Source: Blepharisma japonicum
Lineage: Eukaryota > Ciliophora > Heterotrichea > Heterotrichida > Blepharismidae
Direction of reading: 5' to 3'
NCBI GenBank assembly: GCA_949751835.1
Contig: CATKHK010000012.1
Location: forward strand, 372,001 to 436,000
Length of the DNA stretch: 64,000 bases
Shown: positions 32,511-43,046 of the stretch, piece by piece
How positions within the stretch are numbered: position 1 is the first letter of the stretch
How the letters are laid out: each line of letters begins with the position of its first letter
Notes under the pieces: generated by a model
The model's input: only the letters and a program-made list of their open reading frames with translations
Database searches by the model: none
Told to the model about the DNA's origin: nothing
Made by a program: the position numbers and the translations under genes

Positions 32511-33932
32511 ATGGACTTTTCTGAAGAATTGCAAAAGGCATGCAGGCTGGGAGACATTGGATTAATTAGAAATGCACTAGATCGATCACCTGAGATTATA
32601 GACGAACTTGATAAAAAACTTGGATGAGCTCCTTTGTATCGCACTGTTATCTGTGGGCATTTAGAAGCAGCACAATTTTTACTATCGAAAGGCGCAAACC
32701 CAAATATTCAAAATCGTCTAGGTGAAACTCCACTTCACCAAGCTGCTGATAATGATCAATATAAAATAGCTGAATTGCTCCTTAAGTATAAAAGCGATCC
32801 AAATATTCAGCAAAATGACGGTGATACAGCTCTGCATCATTCAGCATATAAAGGTCATTTGAAAATACTGAAGCTTTTGTTGAGGCATAAGGCAAACCCG
32901 AATATACAAAATTTTGTTTTTGGCAAAACCCCGCTTCATCTGGCTGTTGAAGCTGGAAATTTTCAAGTTGTGCAAGAACTCCTATATTTTAATGCCTCTT
33001 CTCTTATTTTAGATCGCTCTGGGAAAACTTCAGCCGATTATACTCACAGCCAAGATATTTTAAAAATATTGAATAATGGTATAGAAAACCCAGGTCTAGG
33101 ATTAGATTTTGATGCGAAAATTGATTATCCCATTATTGAATGCAAAACTGAAAATATTGATGAAGGACTAGATCACAGTATGGACGAATTGAGATATATT
33201 CTTAAAGACACTCCTTCATTTGAAGAGGATAATGAAGTGACAAAGTCTGAATCTGTCCTTGAGCCTGAATGTGAAAGAGTCAGCATTGGAAGTGTAAATA
33301 TTATAAATTCATCGAGAACTTTCTCATTTGGAGGAGATTTGAGTAAAAATAACTTGTATAGATGGCTATGCAATGCAAGACTTGAAGCTTTATTTCAGCC
33401 GCTTATACATAATGGATATGATGATATTGAATGTATTTTTCAACTAATGAAATCTTCAGAGCCACTTAATATGGAGACGCTTGAGAATATTGGAGTTAGA
33501 AAGCCAGGATACTGTGCGCGATTTTTAGCACTTTTGGAGTTAGAAATAAAAGAGAAAAAAGTAAAGCAACCAAAAAAATCTGCTTTTTCATGCTGTTCTG
33601 TCCCGAGTTCTGCTCCAGGGATTAATTTATTACCCACTCTGCAAGAATGATTAGAACAGATGAGTTTAGGGTATTTTCATAGATTTTTTAAAGAAGCAGG
33701 CTATGATGATATGGATCATTTATTGATGTTGATGCACTCTAACTACCCAATTACTGATGAGATACTCAAAAATGATATTGGGATTGAAAAGCTTGGCCAC
33801 AGACATAGAATTTTAGCAAGGCTAAGAGATGAAGCTCAAGTGAAAAGACACAGAAAACTTACTTCTCAAGTTGCTTTATCAATAGAAAATAATTCCAAAG
33901 CAACTGCATGCGAATTGTGTATGATAATCTAA
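32511..33932 (+). CDS. Ankyrin-repeat protein with tandem SAM domains
   Basis: 473 residues from ATG 32511; TGA at 32625-32627 and 33648-33650 are Trp. Residues ~5-180 hold about five ankyrin repeats (GWAPLYRTVICGHLEAAQFLL, GETPLHQAADNDQYKIAELLL, GDTALHHSAYKGHLKILKLLL, GKTPLHLAVEAGNFQVVQELL). After an acidic linker come two SAM-like domains (about 281-350, LYRWLCNARLEALFQPL; and about 379-440, WLEQMSLGYFHRFFKEAG...IGIEKLGHRHRILARL). The order resembles the ANKS family of scaffold proteins. The last four residues are CMII, a CaaX box, so the scaffold may be prenylated and membrane-bound. Confidence 0.87.
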
Positions 33933-34483
33933 TTTATTCAGAGAGTAAAATCGTTTTTAATATTTTCGTGTTAATAAAAAATTGTTTTTGCCAAAAATTT
34001 GTATATGTTTATGCATTGTCTTTTTATGAACTTAAAAAATTATATCTAAGAGTTTTAGCAAAGTCTTAGATTTTTTCCCATATATTTGAACAGTTCATAT
34101 ATTTATTTATTTTTTTGGACTGTAAAATTATGGCTCAATTAATTTAATTATCCTGATCAGATAAAATTTGGGAAAGAAAGTTTCAAAAGTGATAGCATAT
34201 ATTAAAACAATTAATTATTTAATAAATTAAACACAGCTACTAAAGACAAAAGCCAATGTCCTTGTTTTTATCCAAAAACCTTAATTTATGATTTTAATTT
34301 TTTTTTGAAAATTTATAAATTAAAAAATATGATTATCTACTTATTAATCTCATTTATAATGCACATCATGAATTGTAACTCCAAATCAAAACTTAAATTT
34401 AGGTCATTTACATTTTTAAAATATATCAGTAATAATTCGCAAGCCATAATAACTTTAAATTATCACTTTGGCTTTATAATAAA
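33933..34483. other. Intergenic region with hairpin/T-run
   Basis: 551 AT-rich bases between two plus-strand genes. It contains an 8-bp perfect hairpin ATCTAAGA (34044-34051)/TCTTAGAT (34064-34071) with a 12-base loop, followed by TTTTT, about 110 bases past the ankyrin gene's stop. No gene is supported. Confidence 0.45.
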
Positions 34484-37400
34484 ATGCAATCGATTAGGCG
34501 AAAGTGGCAAAATTTTCGAACTTATCGAAGACTTCAAGAACTATGGAATGAATACAAAGCATTAGCAAGCATAGAGTAAGCTCCAATTAGTACCAAAATT
34601 AAAGATTTAGCGCCTCTCAGCAACTTTTTAGATTCCTTCCAAAATGCGGTAAAGGAGTTTTACAATTCTTCTGACCGCAGAGCACAAATTGAGCAAATAT
34701 TTGGAGACTGTACTGAGTTGCTCGACCTTTTATTTCAGCATTTAAAGCATTACCTCGAAGAAGAAGGTCTACAGCCAAATGAACAGAATTTAGGCATATT
34801 CCTCAACAAACTTCTTGAAGCTCTTGAACTATTAGTGCGTAGCGAGCATTATCGTAAGTATGTTGAACGCTCCCCTGAGATGATCAACAATATTATCACG
34901 CTTTTTGAAAGGGTTGACGATGAACAAGCCCGAGTCTTAGCATTACGATTAGTGAACAGCTTTAGCATTGAAGGAAAAAAAGAAGTATGCAAAAATGGAG
35001 GCCTACAAAAGATCATGCAATTGCTCCTGGATAAAAATGAAAAGCTGACAAGGGAGGTTATTAAGACAATAAAACAGTTTTTGGACGCAAAGCCTATTGA
35101 AATTGTGGAAAACAATGAAGGCATTAGAGTCAAAATTAAAAAAGTTATAGGAGGTGTCACAAAACTTGCATGGAGCTTGTTCCCAAATGATGACTCTCAG
35201 AGGTCTGTTAATCAGTCTATGGAAGAAGAGGATGAGCCGACGATTTTCCCACCCTCTGAATCCATGATAAGGGCTGCTACAAATAACTATATAGAAAGAT
35301 TCCAAGCAATAGAAGAGGCTGAAAGATGTCTCTCAGCAGGAAATTCTCCTATTAAAGAAGAATCAAAAAACGAAATCATAGATGAATTCTCACAAGTTCA
35401 AGGAGCAGTTACCACCATTGTTACAGCTTTGCATCAAGCTGCTGTAGAAGTTCAACTAGATTTAATGGAAACTTTAAGCATTCTTCTAGAACATAACGTA
35501 AAAAATCAAAAAGAATTCAGAAAAGTCGAAGGCTACGACTTAATTTGTGACTGTTTTAACAAAATTAAAACAGAAACCGCAAGCAGTATTGAATTTCTAG
35601 GTGGCTGCTTCAAAATCCTGAAAACTATTGTGATGGATGGAAGAAAGTCAGACTACATTGGAAATCTCAAAGCATTTGAATTATTAGGAAAATTATCTGC
35701 CACTTCCCCTAATATATGAATAGTGAAAGGCGCTATTTCGACCTTGCGGCATATCATTGAAGTTAACTGGAAAAACGTGCTATGTTTCTATGAAAAAGAA
35801 AATTTGGAAAATCTAGAAATTGCTTTACAAAGGATTGTGCTGAGAACTGAGAATCCTATAGGGTGCTATAAGAATGGAGAACTTCAAGACATTTCAGCTG
35901 AAGAAAGGCTGGATTTATTAAAATCATTTGACGACTTAAGCAGAAATTTAAGCTTCATAATGGGAAATGCTTGGGAAAAAAATGTAGCGATGATTAAAAT
36001 ATATGGAAGCTGCATAAAGAATAACGCGAGAGAGATAGAAAAGGAATACTTGGCTATCCTAAGTGAGTCTTTAACAAGTATGATAAGCGATCTAAATGTC
36101 AGATGCTCGAATAGAACTTTATTAGCGAAAAATGCATTTCTTTCCTCATTTGATGGGATGAGAATTGCAGCTATAGCATCATTAGAAGTTTTAAATGTTT
36201 CAGAAGAGCACGCGCTGCCTATCTTATGCCACTTAATCCAGTTTGAGCTCTTATATACTGAGCTTATTTTATCATCTACAATGGCTACAGATTCCAAGCT
36301 CACATTATTTACAGCAGACCAAGTCCGTGAGTTTTCTAAACTGAGAAGCTTTGGGCCTACTGGAGAATGGATTTTTGAAAGGTCTCTTATGACTAAGGTC
36401 GGAATTGAAAATATTTCTGACGTTCTAGTCAACTTAGTAAAAGCTGAAGAAGTCGAATTTGCAACTAAAATTCTAATTCTTGATGATTATCCAAATATTG
36501 ACAAATTCAGAGGATTTACAACGAGAGAAGAGTTTTTAAGCAGCGGAGGACTTGAACTGATTGTAGAGCACATCACAGAAGAGCCTTATCAACACTTGTT
36601 ATTTGCGGCCACAAAAAACTCAGGCGAGCTTAAATTAAGGATGAATAATTTAATTTCACATACTGAGCTAGCAAATACATTGCCACTTACAAGCCTCTCA
36701 TTGCATTTATTATTAGATCTTAGTATAGAGTCAGGGTACTTGGAGCACTCAGAGTATATTTCTCAGCTTTTAAGCACATTGCCTGCCTATCAATCAGAGT
36801 TAATTCTTTCTGCAATTCATCCTAAGTATTTATTTGACCCTCATACTAATAGTAGACATGGCAGTACTGCTCCATCAAGTTCGATAGCACAGCCTTTCAC
36901 TCCAACGATTTCTTGCTGCAATGCGTTTGAAATGAGCCTTAACAACTTAAAGCTGCTAAATACTCCTCAAATAGTAGGTTTATTGATTTATCTGCTTAAG
37001 TCAGCACATGATATACAAGTTGAAGGAATAAGGTGTTTGCATGCTTTATCAAGGTTTTATTCAAATAAGAAGATTTTACATTTGTTGCAGGTCCCTAAAA
37101 TTTTATTGAAAACTCTTGAGCTATTTTCTCAGCCAGCAGCTGATCATTGTTTGAAGCTTTTAGAGTCAACTTTGACATACTCAGTAAGCAAAGAAGAAGC
37201 CGGACTTTTGTTACAAATCATCAAAAATGAAAACCATCCTTATCAGAAGCAAGTTCAAGGCATATTATCTAAGTGTTTACAGCTTGAGTTAGCGAGCTCA
37301 TTTTATTATCTTGAAAATTCTAGACTAGACTCCCCAGAACTTGTATCATTTCCGAAAAACGGGTATTCATTGTCTTTCTGGATCAAAATAAAAAGATCAA

Positions 37401-40390
37401 GCTCTGACCAAATTCCTATATTCTCATGGGTCGACCATAACAAAGGGCTTGTGCTGTTTCAGCTTTCATATAAAAATTGCCACAATTCTGATAAAAAGCT
37501 GTTACCATTTGATTTGATTAAAAACTCAAGCCTAATCCAGTCGCAAATTATTGTAAATGCCCCAATTCAAACATTTTTACAGTCATCTGACAGCTCTTGT
37601 CAATTTGATTTTGAGTTTACTGATAGATGGCAGCATTTTGTATTAGTCCACGGCAAACAAGGGGTCACAATTTATATAAATGGTAAACAATACGCATTGT
37701 TTAAGTGCAGTTATTTTGCTGGGTTGAAAGAAAAATATGCAATAACAGGGATTTTTGGGGATAAAGAAATGGTATCTATGGTTTCTAAAATAAATTGCCT
37801 TGAAGGATGCTTAGATCCAACCCTAATTTCATCAATGTATGTTGAAGGATTATTGGGAGAAACCAATTTCTCCGACATAAAATCAGTATTTAAGCTTCCT
37901 GAAGAAGAAAAAAAGCAAGAACTCTCGAATTTGATAGAAATCACCCATGAATTGCCAGAAGAAAAGCTTGAAAACGCAATAAAAGCTGGTAATATTTGGC
38001 TTACTCACAAAGGAATTCTTAATCAAATTGACAATTCAAACTTTTACCAAACAACCACAATTAAGCAGTCACTCTATGAAATCCAAGCTCTCCCAGAGTT
38101 TATAGCGATAATGAAAACTGAGCTCCAGCCAAGAGCAATTGAATACATTTGTGAACTCATTACAAAATCATCGAATAACTACCAAAATTTCTTAGATATA
38201 GGAGGATGGAACTCAGTCATGAATTTAGTCTCAATTTATAAAGAATATGCCAGCGCTGAATCTATAGAATATCTCATTTCTGCAGTCTCAAATATTCCTC
38301 AAGCCCATATCTCTTTGAGAAAAATGATCGTTATGAAAATCGAAACAATCCCTATAATTCCTCAAAACAGAATTACCGGGCTCTGTGCTTTGCTTAACTT
38401 AATAAGCGTTTTGCCTCCAAATCTCATATCAGGAGTTATTGAAGAAATTAGCAATTTAATGTGCCATGAAGAAAATGCGAAAATATTTTTAAGCTCTGAA
38501 GTGAATGGATTCCAAGTGCTTATTGATTTAATTAAAAAACAGACAGAAAAAGAATACCATTGTTTGGAGTATCATTCACTTTCTTTGTTTGAACACTTAG
38601 TTATTTCGATGGGACAAGAACACCTTGATAACTTGCTTGATCTTTTTACTTTCCAGGAGCTTAAAACTCATCTTGCGTGCATGGAAAACTCTGCTGTGTC
38701 GATGCTGAGCATAATAAGTCTCCATATTTTTATTGGAAATCAAGCACTTTTAGAGAAATTTTTAAATGCAGATGGCGGAGTTTTGCTGTTTGGGATTCTT
38801 TCTAGCCCTTCTGAAGCTATTAGATGTGCAGCTATCAAGTTTATTGGGCTACTGCTCCATATGTCAGTTAAGCTCTTTAGGAGCTGGTTTTTCAAAGTCC
38901 GAGGCTTTGATATGATAAATAGTGTTCTACAAAAACAAAAAAATGATAAATACACTTACCAAATGCTCCTTATTCTTGCTCAAAATGGCTTTAATCAAGT
39001 AGGCTTATTATATCCTCCAGAATCAGGGACTTTAAAAACTATCATCAATCTTTCTTCTATTGCAGCCAAAGCAATTCCAAACCAAGGCCCAGAGCCTGTT
39101 AAACGAATTGTATTTCCTGAAGCATTAGAAGTCTTAATAGATTTATTGAAACAAGAACCTAATGAAGAGCTTATTTCTGACGTATTCAGATCGATTGAAA
39201 TCATTCTTGACCCAGAAAACTGCGAAAAACTGCTTGAAGTTCCATTTTTAACGTGGTGCGCTAAGCTAGTTAAATCTGATGAGCAGCAGCCAATTGGATT
39301 TTACCAAAGGCCAAGAGATGATAAATATTTATTCCAAATTTACAAAGTTATTACAAGGCTCTGCTATTTTGACATGAACAGGGCCCCTAAAGCGATTAAA
39401 TTCATCCACTGGCTAAATAAAACAATTGATGCCGATGAATATCGAGCAAGGCTCGTTGAAAGCATCATTTCTTGTATTGAAAGTAGCCCAAATATGGACA
39501 CACCAGGATTGGTGAGTAACCAGACAAATTTCTTAAAAAATTTAATGGCATTTTTACAAAATAATGACGTCCTCATGACCAGAGTGGATCTCAGCTCAAG
39601 GGTTATGCATTTAATAAACTTATTAGCTTCTGAAAATACATCAGCATTCCGAGCTCAAATGAAAAACATCGCTTATTTTGAGTTTCGAGACGACTTGATG
39701 ATCCAGTTTTTCAAAGAAGACCTCCCTAAAGAAGAATACATTGAAATCCTTCGGCATTTTTCTATTGAAGGCTTAGCATCTCAGCCCAAATTCAGAGAAT
39801 CCAGCACAATTTTTTATTTTATCAAGCTCCTGATTGAATTCCAGTCAAGCCCAGATATCCAGACAGAAATTTTAAATATTTTCAAAAAAGACATATGTGT
39901 TCATGATGAAAATAAAAAGTTTTTAAGGAAGTCAATGGACAATAAAAACTTCTTGGAATTCATATTAGGGTCAAGACTTGATGAAAATATCAATGCAATT
40001 GCCCATTGCTTTAGATCAAATTTATCAAGTAAGCTAGAACAAGAAGAGGAGGATGATACACTCAGTGAAAATGCTACTCAAGAAGAATTTTTGGCATGGC
40101 TTAACTCTTCTGAAAAGAGGCTAAAACAGATGCAAGCACAGATAACAAAATTCATAGCTCCTATTGATCAAGATTATAAAAAACAAAGGGCAAAAATACT
40201 GGATATGAGGACAGCGAAACGAAAGAAAGCTTTTGATGCAATGATAAAAGAAAAAACAACAGTTCAGAGATGTGTCCAAGATTTAGAACTGAAGCTAATG
40301 ACATTAGGAGAAAGGTGCAAGCTGCGTTTCCAAAACCATCGAAGTGATTACTCCCAACGCTTGTCGGTGTCTGCAAGGAAAAGTCTATAA
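34484..40390 (+). CDS. Armadillo-type/ConA-like giant protein, BEACH-family N-terminal type without BEACH
   Basis: Two exons (34484-34575, 34591-40390) give 1963 residues; TGA at 35717-35719 is Trp. The protein starts with a basic helix (MQSIRRKWQNFRTYRRLQELW) and is almost entirely helical armadillo/HEAT-like sequence. One beta-rich domain at about 945-1070 has PKNGYSLSFWIKIK...IFSWVD...RWQHFVLVHGKQGVTIYINGKQ, the concanavalin/LamG-like domain found in neurobeachin, LRBA and WDFY3. In those proteins PH-BEACH and WD40 domains follow. Here the chain ends with a basic coiled segment (KKQRAKILDMRTAKRKKAFDAMI) and TAA, and the next gene is unrelated. A role in membrane traffic or autophagy is inference from the family. 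Confidence 0.82.
34576..34590 (+). other. 15-nt intron in the armadillo/ConA-like gene
   Basis: GTAAGCTCCAATTAG, phase 2; retention gives GAG-TAA. Removal joins the N-terminal helix (ALASI) to DTKIKDLAPLS and the long frame. Confidence 0.85.
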
Positions 40391-40579
40391 TTTTTATTAA
40401 TAAAAATATTCTTCTATATCTTCTTTTGTGGAGGCTATCATTTTTGTATGATCCCTTTGGAATTTTAAATATAATCTCAATATTATTAGATTTATTTTTG
40501 CTATAAAGCAAGCTTCTCCTATAGTTATTTCTGATTCTGCATAGCCAGTACATAAATATTATAAAGAAAATAATAAAAA

Positions 40580-42052
40580 ATGAACTTCGACACAAAAGAA
40601 ACGCAGTTTTTTCGATCCACATTTCAATCTCACAGATATCATCATAGTGATCATATTTGTTTATCTCCCAAATTTCCAATGATCTTATCAGCTAGCCAAA
40701 AAACAAGGTCAAGTCTTCAGGGATATTCTATTCAGAAGCGTGCTTTTACATCTCATCGCAATTTTGCGATGAAAAGTTTAGGCACAAAATCAACTGAGTC
40801 GTTATCAGGCCGATATTCGACTTCAAGCAATATTTTTAAAACTTACAGCCATGCTGAATCGAAAGATATTTTTCCAGAATGACTTACAGAGAGAAAAGAC
40901 TTTCAAAAACAAATAACAAGAATGAGTAATTTGGCTCTTATTGATCTTGGGCTTACGTGTGAAAAGCCAGAAAACTTAAGAGAAGACCTTGAAAAGAGAG
41001 CACTTAGAGAATGATGCCGACTATGCCCATTTTTTAAACCTCTAAGCGAAATTACAGGAACAGAAGTTTGCAAAAAACTTAAGACTTACTACTTCCCATC
41101 AGGTTCAGTATTAATGAAAGAAGGAGATCACGGAGACAATCTGTATATAATATATAAAGGTATGGTAGAAATCTATAAAAATTCAGTTGATGGGTGTATT
41201 GCTGTAGTGGCTTCAAGAAATCATGTGGGTGAAGTTGCCTTAGAAACTGACGGAATTCGTAAGGCAACAGTTAAAGCCCAGGGGGATGTTGTAGCTCTTG
41301 AATTGAAAAAAGCTGACTATAACGAAATCATCTTAAAACAAAAACCCAAAGAAAAATACGAAACAGCCGATTTTCTGAAGCAGGTGCCATTTTTTAAAGA
41401 ATGAGGCAAATCTAAATTAGCCCGAGTCGCATGGGATATGTTTCAGCAGCAATATAATGAAGGTAAGATTATTTATGAAATAAACTCTAAGCCTCTGCAT
41501 TTTTTTATTGTAAAAGAAGGCTCTGTCGCCCTAGAAGTCGACGTAACCCTAAAGCACAAAAATAGGCTCCCTGTTGATAACGAAGGTTTATACTTGGTAA
41601 ATATGAAAAAATATAAAAAAACAATCAGAATCTGTGAAAGCACAGATTTTTTCGGAGAAGAAGAACTTATTTTGGGGATTCCTAGAAAAACAAGAGCTAT
41701 AAGCATGTCTCCGAATACTGTGCTTTTTCAGCTTCATGCTGAAGATTTTAATAACCAATTTAAAGAAAAAGATAAGCAAGATATGCAAAAAATCTATGAA
41801 GGAAGACCTAGCACAGGAGCATTAAGAAAATCATTAAATAAAGAGCTGCAGGTAAGAGCATCGAAATACCAGGCTATATTGCAGGCATCTCAAATTAGTC
41901 CGATGCCTCAGGGAAGATTGTTCCAGGATATAAGAATGAATAAAAAAGTGGATTGGGCAAAAAAGCTGATGACCCAGCTAGCTGGAAAAATTTCAAAACA
42001 ATTAATTGAAGAGGAAAACTATTTAGAAATTCCGTCTAGAAAATCAAAGTAG
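40580..42052 (+). CDS. Protein with two cyclic-nucleotide-binding domains
   Basis: A 490-residue frame (TGA codons at 40880, 41012 and 41402 as Trp). The N-terminal 140 residues are Ser-rich and basic. Two cNMP-binding (CRP-type) domains follow: about 150-262 (FPSGSVLMKEGDHGDNLYIIYKG...VGEVALETDGIRKATVKA) and about 270-395 (YNEGKIIYEINSKPLHFFIVKEG...FGEEELILGIPRKTRAISM). The phosphate-binding cassette keeps Gly-Glu and one Arg in each, but the usual FGE-x-A-L...PRAAT pattern is altered (VGEVALETDGIRKAT; FGEEELILGIPRKTR), so ligand binding is uncertain. There is no kinase domain, channel or PKA inhibitor sequence, so it is not a standard PKA regulatory subunit. The basic tail may be an interaction region. 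Confidence 0.85.
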
Positions 42053-42136
42053 ATTTTTGTTTATTAATCAATTTAAAAATAATATCTTAATTTAGTTTTC
42101 CAAGTATTTGTAAACTCATTGTCATATATTTATAAA

Positions 42137-42871
42137 ATGGCATGGAATGTATCCACAGAATGGGACGATATACACAGAAGATTAGGCAATAAGCCTCCCA
42201 AAGAAGTCGAGCCTACATTGGAAGATCTCACTAAACAAACAGTTGAAGAGCTTGAAAAGATTGATCCTCTAGAATCCAAAAATCTCCAACAACTAGAAGA
42301 GCTTGAAGAAGATTTCGACGAAAAAATATTCCAAGAATACCGTGCGAAACGTCTAAAAGAGCTCCAAGATGCAGCCATGAAGCCTAAATTTGGAAGAGTT
42401 ATTGAAATTTCTCGCCAAGATTTTATTCAAGAAGTAAATAATGCACCAAAAGATGTCTATGTTATATTACATCTTTATCAAGAACATATTATACATAGCC
42501 GCCTTTTAGAGCAAATCTTTCCTATATTAGCAGCAAAGTTTATAAATCACAAATTTATTAAAATTCAAGCCACAAGATGCGTGGAAAATTTCAGAGATTG
42601 TGATGTGCCAGCACTGATTGTATATAAAAATGGAGCATTGGGGCAGCAATTGCTAGGCTGTGGGGAGTTTCTTGGAGGAAATCGAATGACGCCAGATTCA
42701 GTAGAGTGGGCACTTGCTCAGGTTGGATTGTGGACGACGGAAATTGAGGAAAATCCTTTAAATAATGCAAGAGCTGTGATCAAGAAAATGGAAAAGAGGA
42801 ATAATGAAGATGAAAGTGACTCTGATGAAGATAGGCAATATAGCTCAAATCAAATTAAAAAGAAGTGGTAA
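42137..42871 (+). CDS. Phosducin-like protein, PhLP2/PDCL3 type
   Basis: 244 residues from ATG 42137 (first in-frame ATG, after TATTTATAAA). N-terminal helical segment (TEWDDIHRRLGNKPPKE, like TEWNDILRKKGILPPKE of animal PDCL3), acidic helix, then a thioredoxin-like domain (about 90-210: FGRVIEISRQDFIQEVNNAP, VYVILHLYQEHI, HKFIKIQATRCV, VPALIVYKNG, FLGGNRMTPDSVEWAL) and an acidic Ser/Asp tail before IKKKW. PhLP2 proteins are co-chaperones of the CCT chaperonin that help fold actin, tubulin and cell-cycle proteins. The thioredoxin fold lacks the CxxC redox pair, as normal for this family. Confidence 0.92.
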   Translation: MAWNVSTEWDDIHRRLGNKPPKEVEPTLEDLTKQTVEELEKIDPLESKNLQQLEELEEDFDEKIFQEYRAKRLKELQDAAMKPKFGRVIEISRQDFIQEVNNAPKDVYVILHLYQEHIIHSRLLEQIFPILAAKFINHKFIKIQATRCVENFRDCDVPALIVYKNGALGQQLLGCGEFLGGNRMTPDSVEWALAQVGLWTTEIEENPLNNARAVIKKMEKRNNEDESDSDEDRQYSSNQIKKKW

Positions 42872-42941
42872 TTAAATTTGATAATAAATACAGATTTTGA
42901 GATTAATATATTTACGAAATAAATATTACTGCATAGCAACT

Positions 42942-42989
42942 TTCTAGACGATCTAATTTGTCAAATTTATCTAATTCCTTAATCTAGAA
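42942..42989. promoter_or_regulatory. Candidate heat-shock-element-like pair upstream of GRP94
   Basis: TTCTAGAC (42942-42949) and ATCTAGAA (42982-42989) each differ by one base from the heat shock element palindrome TTCTAGAA. They also form an inverted pair TTTCTAGA/TCTAGAAA. They lie 58-105 bases upstream of the ER HSP90 start codon. The position and gene make a stress element plausible, but it is unproven. Confidence 0.35.
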
Positions 42990-43032
42990 ACATTTAATAC
43001 TTTTTCTTTAAATTTCCTAAATCACTTTTTTA

Positions 43033-43040
43033 ACACGTGT
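43033..43040. promoter_or_regulatory. ACACGTGT palindrome before GRP94 ATG
   Basis: An 8-base palindrome with an ACGT core, ending 6 bases before the ATG at 43047. ACGT-core sites are bound by bZIP factors, including those of the unfolded protein response in other eukaryotes. It is so close to the ATG that it could be in the 5' UTR instead. Confidence 0.25.
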
Positions 43041-43046
43041 ATAAAT

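Noticed and set aside
34305-34565. 86-codon plus-strand frame with a hydrophobic start
   Set aside because: It overlaps the supported start (34484) of the armadillo/ConA gene in another frame, and its composition is translated AT-rich spacer.
40161-40679. 172-codon minus-strand frame
   Set aside because: It overlaps the end of the armadillo/ConA gene and the start of the cNMP-binding gene and has no domain; a shadow frame.
40580-42052. Calling the tandem cNMP protein a PKA regulatory subunit
   Set aside because: No dimerisation/docking helix or inhibitor sequence, and both phosphate-binding cassettes are atypical.
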